A stretch of DNA of 64,000 nt from Marinobacter denitrificans (GTDB lineage Bacteria; Pseudomonadota; Gammaproteobacteria; Pseudomonadales; Oleiphilaceae): the NCBI RefSeq assembly GCF_008795955.1, contig NZ_VMHN01000006.1, positions 124,001 to 188,000 of the forward strand, written 5' to 3'. The position numbers and the translations under genes are program-made. Each line of letters opens with the position of its first letter. Positions within the stretch are counted from its first letter, which is position 1. Below are positions 56,407-64,000 of this stretch, piece after piece. The notes under the pieces are model-generated. The model made no database searches and had not been told where the DNA came from. It saw nothing but the letters and a program-made list of their open reading frames with translations.

Positions 56407-58254
56407 ATGGCTGAGCAGAAGACACAACTGCAGCAGTTCTACATACCTGAAGAGCAGTCGATCTACCTGCTCAGCCATGATGATGCCAAGAAGCTCAAGG
56501 ACTGGGTGGCACTGTGTGCCACCCAACTCCGCCAACTGGGTTACCTGGACATAGAACTGATTGGCAAAGGCGCCTACGGCTTCGTGTTCGCAGGCCGCCT
56601 GCCAAGCCCGGACCACAGCGGTCCCGAGCACGTTTTCAAATTCACCCGCATCAACCTGCCACAACACCTGCAGGACCGCCTGGAGGACGAAGCCTACATC
56701 CTCGAGCAGGTCCGGCACCCGAGAGTGCCCCGGCTGATCGCCTACCAGCGGGCACACAACCAGCCCATCCTGGTGATGGAACGGGCGGCCGGCCTTAACC
56801 TGGAAGAAGTCTCTTTGCGTGAGGGCCGCCTCAAACCGCGGGTGGTGATGCGCATCGCCGACCAGCTTGCAGACATCCTGCGCAACCTGCGCCGGGAGAA
56901 CGGCCCCGCCGGGCGCCCTATCGTGCACGGCGACATCAAACCGTCGAACCTGGTGTTCGACGCCAGCACCGAGAACATCGCCCTGATCGACTGGGGCTCG
57001 TCGGTGTTCGCACAGCTCGACGCCAACCAGCAGTTCCTCACCACCAATGTCATGGAGCTGATGTCGGACAACCTGCAACAGACCAACGCTAGGCTGGGGG
57101 ATGTCTACTTTATAGGAGAAGAACAGCTGAACGGCGGCCTGTCGTCTCCCCGCTTTGACGAACAGGGCGCGGCCGGTACGCTTTATGCGCTGGCTTCGGG
57201 CCAGTCGTGCCGCTTTGGCCACCAGGCCATTCCCGCCACCTCCCTCGGGCTTCCGATGGAATTCGCCCGCATGCTCGACGGCATGCTGGCTCCGGACCCG
57301 GAGACCCGCCGGGAAGCCGGCGACTACTATTTGAGCGAAATGCCCAGGATGGCGCGCACGGTGATGATCGATCTGCCGGAGCCGCCGGTGACCCCTTTGG
57401 TGCCGGTCTGGACACGCCCATCAGACCACGAAATCGACACCGTGGTGTACGGTTCCCGCAAATCTTTCCTGAGACAGGAAGGTGCCCCGGAAACCCTCAA
57501 CGACGTCAACGACGTCCAGCTTGACCGCTACTATAAAAACTTCATGCAAGGGATGGGGGAGACGGAAAAGGCGTTTCTCGCTGCGGTCAGCCGGCTGGGC
57601 CGATATCCCGTGGAAGGTGGCCTCGCCGTGCGCTGGGAAAGCGACGGCGTGTACATAGACACATCACTGAACCTGCACGACCCCAAACTGAAGAATGCCT
57701 TCATCCGGGCCGTCAACAACATGGTCTACCTGGCCCAGGCCATTTACCGCCAGGGCATCTTCAAAAGCTGCCTGTTCAACGCCCGCAACACCCTGCACAT
57801 CGACCGCGATGAACCAGTCCAGCCGTTCGTGCCGGAACCCGGCATGCAACTGCGGTACGAGGTAAGCGCGGCGCCGGAGGTGGAAGACGAATCCCGGGTA
57901 CACTCCTACTTCGAGGATGGCCCCGATCCGGAAGAGTTTCTGGTGCTGCCGCAGACTATTATCACGGCGCTGGAATCCCTCAACGACATCCATCACACCG
58001 GCATGATCATCTTCGAAGCCCTGCCCCGCCACCTCAAGATCCACAGCCACTACCGGCTGCTGGATCCGGACCGGGAAGGCGAGTTTTCACGTCTGCTGGA
58101 CGAAATCCTCTCCTCGGTGAGCAAAATCACCGGCCTGGGCGTTTCTGGCTTCATGAAAATGCCCTACAAGGACACCCGCTTCTTCCCCCACATCGAACGC
58201 CTGCCGGAACGGTACTACCCCAGAAATCCCAGGGCAGAGGCTGATTCAGCCTGA
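56407..58254 (+). CDS. Hanks-type protein kinase with unknown C-terminal half
   Basis: 615 residues, starting 9 bases after E2. Kinase domain about 48-330: Gly-rich loop GKGAYGFVFAG (53-63), Lys78 in VFKF, HGDIKPSN (174-181, the HRD-type catalytic loop with Gly in place of Arg) and DWG (195-197, metal motif, DFG-like). No transmembrane segment, so cytoplasmic. The C-terminal half (about 330-615) does not resemble a family I know. Co-transcription with the bkd genes suggests E1 alpha as a substrate, but this is inference. The HGD variant is seen in non-RD-type kinases and in small-molecule kinases, so substrate type is open. Confidence 0.85.
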   Translation: MAEQKTQLQQFYIPEEQSIYLLSHDDAKKLKDWVALCATQLRQLGYLDIELIGKGAYGFVFAGRLPSPDHSGPEHVFKFTRINLPQHLQDRLEDEAYILEQVRHPRVPRLIAYQRAHNQPILVMERAAGLNLEEVSLREGRLKPRVVMRIADQLADILRNLRRENGPAGRPIVHGDIKPSNLVFDASTENIALIDWGSSVFAQLDANQQFLTTNVMELMSDNLQQTNARLGDVYFIGEEQLNGGLSSPRFDEQGAAGTLYALASGQSCRFGHQAIPATSLGLPMEFARMLDGMLAPDPETRREAGDYYLSEMPRMARTVMIDLPEPPVTPLVPVWTRPSDHEIDTVVYGSRKSFLRQEGAPETLNDVNDVQLDRYYKNFMQGMGETEKAFLAAVSRLGRYPVEGGLAVRWESDGVYIDTSLNLHDPKLKNAFIRAVNNMVYLAQAIYRQGIFKSCLFNARNTLHIDRDEPVQPFVPEPGMQLRYEVSAAPEVEDESRVHSYFEDGPDPEEFLVLPQTIITALESLNDIHHTGMIIFEALPRHLKIHSHYRLLDPDREGEFSRLLDEILSSVSKITGLGVSGFMKMPYKDTRFFPHIERLPERYYPRNPRAEADSA

Positions 58255-58357
58255 ACCCTTAAACTGGCCAAACCAGAGCCGAGAGGGCTGGACAGAGCAC
58301 CCCATCACACGTAAGATTGCGCACTCGAAATTGATGCCATCGCATTGATTCCGATAC

Positions 58358-58434
<77 letters not shown>

Positions 58435-58808
58435 TTTTTATGGCAGATCAACACGTTACACGCTGCAATCTTTCCCAGTCACACTCAGTCTTCGAATCTG
58501 CACTTTTCCAAGCTTCTAATCGGGCAGTGACCTTTGCCCTGCTTTTAAAATCGTCCTGTTTAGCACATGAAATTGAGCTTGTGTCCAAATTGTGTCCATG
58601 GCGTGTCCGCACTAATTCGGAAGGAAATTGGCGCGATCGCAATCTGACCTTTGCACTGAAAAACCCAAAACACCTTTAGAAAAGAAGATTCATTGAGGGC
58701 GCTAAGGTCGCAAAGCGAACATTCAGCTTGGAAGATAGCGCCAGCCTAACGGGCCGATTCGTGGAATTGCACTGGAACACTCTGGTCCAGTTGACGGACT
58801 TTTTGAAC

Positions 58809-58935
58809 TCGGAGCATCCCTTTCGCACCATCAAGCGGCAGTTAAGTTATGCCAAAGTCCGCGATCGCAGCCTGTCGAAGAACACCAACCTGTTCTACCT
58901 GTTCGCGGCGCTCAGCAACATGCGGAGTGACAGGT
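58809..58935 (+). pseudogene. IS5-like transposase C-terminal remnant
   Basis: About 42 residues resembling the extreme C-terminus of IS5-family transposases: EHPFRTIKRQLSYAKVRDRS, then LSKNTNLFYLFAALSNM. The usual HPFR-x-IKRQFGY-x-KVRYRGL pattern is partly changed. No terminal inverted repeat or upstream domain is left, so the element is dead. Confidence 0.65.
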
Positions 58936-58939
58936 TCGC

Positions 58940-59107
58940 CGTTTTTAAGCCATTTTATGCGTCCTTCACCGCAGTAGTTCTTGTACTCTTCCGCCACGTC
59001 GGGGCGGCGGCTGCTTCGAATGCTTCTTTGGTCTTCGTGACACGCGCATGGCCCTGTTCTTCATGGAGCATCCATTGGTCGTCGCCGTAGATAATAGGCA
59101 GGTCCAT
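58940..59107 (-). pseudogene. Frameshifted N-terminal fragment, unknown family
   Basis: On the minus strand an ATG at 59107 opens MDLPIIYGDDQWMLHEEQGH and runs to a KEAFEAAA stretch near 59000, after which the plausible continuation (VAEEYKNYCGEGRIKW) is in another frame. It abuts the IS5 remnant. I do not recognise the family; it may be the start of a gene broken by the insertion. Confidence 0.3.
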
Positions 59108-59197
59108 GAAGGTCTTAACCCTCCATTAACCACCTCCTAGATAGTCTGTATCCCGTCGTTTACCGCAGATTTGACCGCGCCCGAATGGACTTTACCT

Positions 59198-60187
59198 ATG
59201 TATCGCTTGCCCTGCTCGAAAGTAGTGCTGACTGCTTTATGCTGCCTGGTTATTGCAGGCTGCAGTTCGTTGTCCACGAGAACGGACTATCTCGCTCAGG
59301 CCGATTCCGAGCGTCAGAACGTCGTCTCCAAGTTTGAGATGGAGGTTGGTCTCGAAACAGCCTACCTGAATGAGCTGGTCAACAGCCATGACCTGGACGC
59401 GCTTATTGTCGAAGCGCGCGCGGCCAATCCTGATTTCCAGCAAACACGGCTTTCACTCCAAATTCTCCGTGCTCAATACCGAGCGACTCAGGCGGATCAA
59501 CTCCCCGACGTCGAGGCTGGATTCGTCGCGAATAACACTGACGGTCTAGATACTGCCTACACCGGCACCGTCAGCATCAGCTGGGAGCTGGATTTGTGGT
59601 CGAAGATTTCTGATGAGGCGTCGGCTGCCGCCAGTGACGTTGCTGAACAGCTGGCTCTCTACCAAGCTGCGCGGGATACGCTCGCAGCCGAGGTCATGCA
59701 GGGCTGGTTGAAACTGGTGAATCTGAATCGCTCCGTTGCCATCGAAAAGCAACGCGCGGAGCTGGAAAAAAACGAACAGTGGATTCTTCAGCGTTACCGC
59801 TCGGGACTGGGTGACCTTGAAGATCTGGACAGCGCCCAAAGCTCTGCGGCCAGTGCCAGGGCGACATTGATTGCAGTTCAGGAATCCCTGCAGCAACAGC
59901 AAAGGGCGTTGAACCTGTTGCTCGGGCGAAGCCAGGCTAGCACGGTCATTTCCGCCGACTATCCGCAGGTTCTTTTACCCCTGTCCGACCTTGCAGAGCA
60001 AACATTGCAGCGTCGCCCGGACCTTAAAGCGGCCTATATGGCTATCAGGGCAAATGATTTTCGAACGTCCGTTGCCTACAAGGACATGCTGCCATCCATC
60101 AACCTGGAAACAGCGCTTAGCGAAACAGGCACATCGCCCAGTGACGCCCTATTGCGCAACCCGGTGTGGTCATTGCTCGGTCAGCTA
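59198..60187 (+). pseudogene. Truncated outer-membrane efflux lipoprotein (OprM/NodT family)
   Basis: About 330 of an expected ~460-480 residues. Signal peptide with lipobox IAGC, then an outer-membrane factor domain (ALIVEARAANPDFQQTRLSL; SISWELDLWSKISDEASAA; RRPDLKAAYMAI), ending at NPVWSLLGQL, which in the family is followed by the last beta-strand and helix. The reading frame then runs about 24 residues into the opposite frame of a LysR gene and stops at 60259. A TolC-like channel needs the missing part, so this copy is presumably non-functional. Confidence 0.75.
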
Positions 60188-60830
60188 CCGCGTTGTGCCC
60201 TGGATCGACGAATTGATGGCAACGCATCCAGGTTTGAATCTCAGAGTTCAGATTACTGACACCAACGTGGACTTTTACCGGGATTCGGTCGACATGGCGC
60301 TTCGCTACGGCGCGCCCAGTGACACCAACCTGTATGGCTTCAAAATTTGCGATGTGCCGCGCCTGCTTTGCGCATCTCCTGATTACCTTTCGCGTCATGG
60401 TCGCCCCATTCATCCTGATGACCTTGAGAACCACAACGGACTGTTCTATCAGTTGCAGGACATCCCATTTGACCTCTGGACGTTCAAACGGGGAGACGAG
60501 GAATATCGAGTCAAAATGACGGGCGATCGCGCCTCAAACGATGGCGATCTGGTTCGCCGGTGGTGCGTCGCTGGTCGCGGTCTTGCGATAAAATCGTGTC
60601 TTGATATGTCGGATGATCTGCTTGCAGGCCGTGTCACCACAATCATGCCGGACTATGCGCCGCCGGTATCCGAGCTGTGGCTGATTTGTCCTACCCGACA
60701 GTCAATAACGCCGGCAATGAGGTTGTTGAGGGATGACCTGCGTGCAAAAGTAGGCGAACTGATGAATGCAATGATTGCCGGAGGCTTTTTTCCTCCGGAT
60801 CGCTTGTCCGGAGGAAAAAAAGACGCCTGA
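60183..60830 (+). pseudogene. 3' remnant of a LysR-family regulator
   Basis: About 215 residues of a LysR substrate-binding domain (DELMATHPGLNLRVQITDTN; VDMALRYGAPSDTNLYG; LLCASPDYLSRHGRPIHPDD), with no DNA-binding helix-turn-helix. It is joined out of frame to the truncated efflux gene near 60185. The longer frame has an in-frame start at 59991 inside the efflux gene, but no regulator sequence precedes the junction. Confidence 0.7.
60786..60820. terminator. Bidirectional terminator at the LysR remnant end
   Basis: A 14-bp stem (60786-60799 with 60807-60820) whose outer part is a T-run on one side and an A-run on the other, around a 7-base loop. It overlaps the last codons of the LysR remnant (the PPDRLSGGKK end) and stops transcripts from both that gene and the convergent RND pump. 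Confidence 0.8.
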
Positions 60831-60845
60831 AAAACAGCGGGTGCG

Positions 60846-63800
60846 TTATTGATGATAAGAAATTCTCATTAACGTGCAGTACACCACTGGCAGCACCACT
60901 AACGTCAATACCGTTGCAACACCCAAACCGCACACGATAACCACCGCCATGCTCGCGAAGAAGGCATCGCTGAACAGAGGAATCATTCCCAACATGGTGG
61001 TTACGGCCGCCATAAGCACAGGTCGTACCCGGCTTACCGCGGCCTCAACCACCGCAGTGAATGCATCATCCTGCTGTTCTAACTGAATATTGATCTCCTC
61101 AACCAGCACAACGGCATTCTTCAGTACCATACCGATCAGACTCAGAGTCCCGAGCAGCGCCATGAATGTAAAAGGCGCGCCGAGCAATACCAGTCCACCA
61201 ATGATTCCAATCATCATGAGAGGAACAATCATCCAGATAGACAGAGCCTGTCGGAAGCTACCGAACAACAGCATCGAAATAATGAACATCCCCAGCAGTC
61301 CAAGAGGCAGCGAGGAGAAAAGCGAAGTCTGAGCTTCGGATGAGGTCTCGTACTCTCCACCCCACTCAATCGAATAGCCGTGGGGAAGCTCCAGCGCGTC
61401 GACCTGCGGGCGGATCCTCTCCAGCACACTCGCCGCCGTCTCCCCCGACAAAGGCATGGGTTCGGCATAAACCGCCAACATCCGCTCCCTGTTTCTGCGT
61501 TTTATCAACGGATCCCGCAGTTCCGTATTGATGGCATTGATGACGTTGCCCGCGCTGACATAGCGGCCCTGCTCTTCACTCCAGACATTGATCGAGGTAA
61601 GGTTTTCGATGTCAAAACGCTGCTCCTCTCTTGACCGCATAATGATCGGAATGAGGTCGCTCCCCTCACGGTACACTCCAACCTGCTGCCCCTGATTATT
61701 CAGCAACAACGCCTGGTGCAGTGATTCGCGAGATACGCCAAGGCGCCGGGCCTGTTCTTCGAGGAACTCCGGTACGATCACGGCTTCCCGATTACCCCAG
61801 GACAAGCGCACGCTGTCGGCCAGAGGTTCATTTTCAAAAATTGCCTGCACGCGCACACCGATTTTCCGGAGTTCTTCGGGATCTTCTCCAAAGATACGAG
61901 CTTCAAGACTGGCTTTGGCTGAGGGCCCCACCTGCAAAGCCTGCACTTTGTAATGCACGTTCGGGAAGTCTGTACGCAGTTGCTCAATGACTTCCTCCAT
62001 ACGGGCCTCTCTCGACGCCTTATCCCGGGTCTCTACGATCAATTGGCCAAAACTGGCGTATCGCTGCTCCGGTGAATACGTCAACGTAAAACGCTGGGCT
62101 CCGCCACCGGTGACACTGGTCACCTGAACGACCTGGTCCATGTCATTCACGCGCGATTCCAGCCGCTTTACGGTCTCTTCGGTTTGCAAGATGTCGGCGC
62201 CCTCGGGCAACCAAAGGTCAACAAAGAAGAGTGGCGTTGTGGCATTCGGGAAGAAAGCATTCTTAACCTGTCCCGAGAACGATAGAACCCCAGCCAGAAG
62301 CGCGATCGCAAGTGTTAATGTCACGAAGCGATAATGAATCGCGTAGGTCAGCAGGCGGCGGAAGACGACGAAAACAATTCCCTTATAGGGGTCGTTATCG
62401 GATGACTGCCCGACACTCTCGAGCTTGTCGGGATAGAACATATCAAAGAAAAACGGGGTCAGAGTGAGTGCCGTCAGCCAGCTCAGGAAAAGCGAGTAGC
62501 ACAGAACCCAGAACAGGGAGCCAATGAATTCTCCGGTGGTGTCTGGTGAAAGGCCGATAGGAGCAAAGGCCGTAATGGCAATCACGGTAGCGCCGAGCAG
62601 CGGGTACCGGTTCTGCGAGACCACTTCTTTGGCTGCCTGCCTTTTGGACTTGCCCTTGGAAAGGCCAATCATCATGCCCTCGGTGACGACGATGGCATTA
62701 TCGACCAGCATCCCCAGCGCAATGATCAGCGCACCCAATGAAATCTTCTGGAGCTGAATACCGTGTATTGCCATAAGCACGAATGTACCCATGATGGTAA
62801 TCAGCAGGATCAGCCCCATGAGCAGGCCACTTCGCAGCCCCATGAACAGCAAAAGCACAATAATGACAATGCCCACCGCCTGAGCAAGGTTCATGAGAAA
62901 AGCAGATACTGCCTCCTCGACTACTTCAGGCTGGTTATACACTGTGTTCAGTGTCATGCCGATGGGTTGCTGTTTTTCCAGGCGTTTCAAAGCCTCATTG
63001 AGACTCTCACCTACATCAACAACGTTGGTGCCCTCTGCAAATGACACGCCGATGGTCAAAGCAGGCAATCCGTCAGAGTGGTAAAGCAAGGCGGGTGAGT
63101 CATTGGTCACCCTGCGAACTTCGGCCAGATCGCTGAGCCGGATAATACCCGAATCAGCGCTTCCAACTGCCAGTTGCTCAAGTGCCTGAACGGAATCAAG
63201 CTGACCGGTTGGCTGAACGGATAACGACAGCCCTTCACTGCGCAGGTGGCCAGCGTTGCCCACCGTATTCTGCGCATTCAGAAGGCTTGCCAGGTATTCT
63301 GGCGAGATGCCAAGAGCACGCATACGGTCACGGTCCAGTGACACGATCATCTGCTCGTCGACACGACCACCGATACTGACTTTTGCGACGCCCTCCAACA
63401 ATCGCAGTTCTCGCTGAATGAGATCCGCATGGTCACCAAGATCTTTCAGCGAGTAGCCGTCACCACGCAACGTGAGCAGCAGGCCGAAGACATCGCCAAA
63501 GTCATCGTTCACGATGGACGTGTTCACGCCTGGTGGCAGACCAGGCTGGGCATCATTAATCTTTCGCCGAAGGATATCCCAATACTGGTCTAACTCCCCT
63601 TCTCTGACCGTCTTCTTGAGTTGGACAGTAATCTGCGACAAGCCGTCCGAGTTCACCGAAGTAATGTCATCGATGCCCGGCATCTGCTGGATCGCTTTTT
63701 CCAGAGGCAGCGTAACCTCCTCCTCGACTTCAAGAGGCGTTGCTCCGGGATATTGGGTGGTCACCAAGGCGGAACGTAACGTGAACTCCGGGAATTCAAG

Positions 63801-63896
63801 CTGGCCAAGACCCAGAAACGCGAACATGCCCCCAACCCCAAGCAACAGCGTGACCATCCAGCTGATGGACTTCCGATCAAGAAAATAATCGACCAT
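60846..63896 (-). CDS. RND-family efflux pump
   Basis: 1016 residues, inner-membrane proton-driven exporter of the AcrB/hydrophobe-amphiphile type, with twelve expected membrane helices. N-terminal leader (YFLDRKSISWMVTLLLGVGG), porter-domain repeats (VTTQYPGATPLEVEEEV; GIDDITSVNSDGLSQITVQL) and GMLVDNAIVVTEGM in TM4, where the second acidic residue of AcrB (Asp408) is Asn. That is common in the TriC/VexK-like branch. Starts one base after the membrane-fusion gene. Substrates unknown. Confidence 0.9.
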   Translation of the reverse strand: MVDYFLDRKSISWMVTLLLGVGGMFAFLGLGQLEFPEFTLRSALVTTQYPGATPLEVEEEVTLPLEKAIQQMPGIDDITSVNSDGLSQITVQLKKTVREGELDQYWDILRRKINDAQPGLPPGVNTSIVNDDFGDVFGLLLTLRGDGYSLKDLGDHADLIQRELRLLEGVAKVSIGGRVDEQMIVSLDRDRMRALGISPEYLASLLNAQNTVGNAGHLRSEGLSLSVQPTGQLDSVQALEQLAVGSADSGIIRLSDLAEVRRVTNDSPALLYHSDGLPALTIGVSFAEGTNVVDVGESLNEALKRLEKQQPIGMTLNTVYNQPEVVEEAVSAFLMNLAQAVGIVIIVLLLFMGLRSGLLMGLILLITIMGTFVLMAIHGIQLQKISLGALIIALGMLVDNAIVVTEGMMIGLSKGKSKRQAAKEVVSQNRYPLLGATVIAITAFAPIGLSPDTTGEFIGSLFWVLCYSLFLSWLTALTLTPFFFDMFYPDKLESVGQSSDNDPYKGIVFVVFRRLLTYAIHYRFVTLTLAIALLAGVLSFSGQVKNAFFPNATTPLFFVDLWLPEGADILQTEETVKRLESRVNDMDQVVQVTSVTGGGAQRFTLTYSPEQRYASFGQLIVETRDKASREARMEEVIEQLRTDFPNVHYKVQALQVGPSAKASLEARIFGEDPEELRKIGVRVQAIFENEPLADSVRLSWGNREAVIVPEFLEEQARRLGVSRESLHQALLLNNQGQQVGVYREGSDLIPIIMRSREEQRFDIENLTSINVWSEEQGRYVSAGNVINAINTELRDPLIKRRNRERMLAVYAEPMPLSGETAASVLERIRPQVDALELPHGYSIEWGGEYETSSEAQTSLFSSLPLGLLGMFIISMLLFGSFRQALSIWMIVPLMMIGIIGGLVLLGAPFTFMALLGTLSLIGMVLKNAVVLVEEINIQLEQQDDAFTAVVEAAVSRVRPVLMAAVTTMLGMIPLFSDAFFASMAVVIVCGLGVATVLTLVVLPVVYCTLMRISYHQ

Positions 63897-63897
63897 C

Positions 63898-64000
63898 TCA
63901 GAGCCCGCCCTCTTTTTCCCAGGGACGGACCGAACGATCCCTGTTCATCCGGTGAGCGCCGGCAACCACGATTCTGTCGCCCGGGCTGAGCTCTCCCCGA
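63898..64000 (-). CDS. RND membrane-fusion protein, C-terminal end (runs off window)
   Basis: The last 33 residues of a periplasmic adaptor: GELSPGDRIVVAGAHRMN, then a charged tail to a TGA that is followed one base later by the pump start. The L-x-x-GD-x-VVVAG pattern is typical of the final beta-strands of MFP subunits. The rest lies beyond base 64000. Confidence 0.75.
   Translation of the reverse strand, partial: RGELSPGDRIVVAGAHRMNRDRSVRPWEKEGGL

Larger units (their letters stand above)
58435..59170. other. Scarred segment next to tRNA-Arg
   Basis: About 735 bases with no intact gene and lower GC than its surroundings. The first half holds a short reading frame (58448-58673, minus) of no recognised family and repeated GTGTCC motifs near 58582-58605. 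The second half holds an IS5-like transposase remnant and a frameshifted fragment. I saw no integrase gene and no second copy of the tRNA 3' end within this window. Confidence 0.55.

Noticed and set aside
55855..57222. 455-residue frame opposite E2 and the kinase gene
   Set aside because: Spans the boundary of two real genes on the other strand; no independent support.
56407..58254. Direct orthologue of mitochondrial BCKDH kinase
   Set aside because: The mitochondrial enzyme has a GHKL ATPase fold; this protein has Hanks-type motifs (GKGAYG, HGDIKPSN, DWG).
58435..59170. tRNA-derived attachment repeat or integrase in the scar
   Set aside because: No second copy of the tRNA 3' end and no tyrosine or serine recombinase motif was found in these bases; the far end may lie past 64000.

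Overview
The window looks like chromosome from a marine gammaproteobacterium close to Marinobacter. Several things suggest this: moderately high GC, Pseudomonas-like synteny (argH next to algZ-algR-hemC-hemD-hemX-hemY), a complete ubiD/rho/trxA/ppx housekeeping block, AlgQ/Rsd and AlgC homologues, and a mitochondrial-type branched-chain 2-oxoacid dehydrogenase operon. The genus is an inference from gene content and order. No database was searched.

Layout. 1-12 kb: 5' part of class I adenylate cyclase (minus), a three-PAS protein with degenerate GGDEF and EAL domains, argH, the algZ/algR two-component pair and the haem operon hemCDXY. 12-16 kb (minus): a 2Fe-2S/FAD reductase, ubiD and rho. 16-19 kb: molybdopterin genes moaB-moeA-moaD-moaE. 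19-23 kb: trxA, ppx and the ABC-F protein yheS. 23-33 kb: small envelope and stress genes (a lipoprotein FKBP isomerase, rsd, dsbB, a FliL-like protein, rmf), then gshA, tex and an intact-looking GGDEF-EAL protein. 33-42 kb: rep helicase, a secreted copper-radical-oxidase homologue with a small exported partner, a cytochrome c5, outer-membrane phospholipase A, algC, and bfr/bfd with a Fur box. 42-52 kb: a peptide-use module (pepQ, a LysR regulator, dppABCDF), lrgAB and yaeQ. 52-58 kb: bkd operon (E1 alpha, E1 beta, E2 with two lipoyl domains) followed 9 bases later by a Hanks-type protein kinase with a large uncharacterised C-terminal half. 58.4-64 kb: tRNA-Arg(CCG), then a scarred accessory segment with an IS5-like transposase remnant, a truncated outer-membrane efflux gene fused to the 3' end of a LysR gene, and an intact RND pump with the end of its membrane-fusion partner.

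Two signals stand out. First, two convergent-gene gaps (18937-19038 and 40282-40397) hold hairpins whose loops share an almost identical core while their long arms are unrelated between copies, yet each arm is complementary to its own partner. Second, the bkd operon carries both serine positions that are phosphorylated in mitochondrial E1 alpha, and its last gene is a protein kinase of a different fold class from the mitochondrial kinase. This suggests an independently evolved phospho-control of branched-chain amino acid breakdown.
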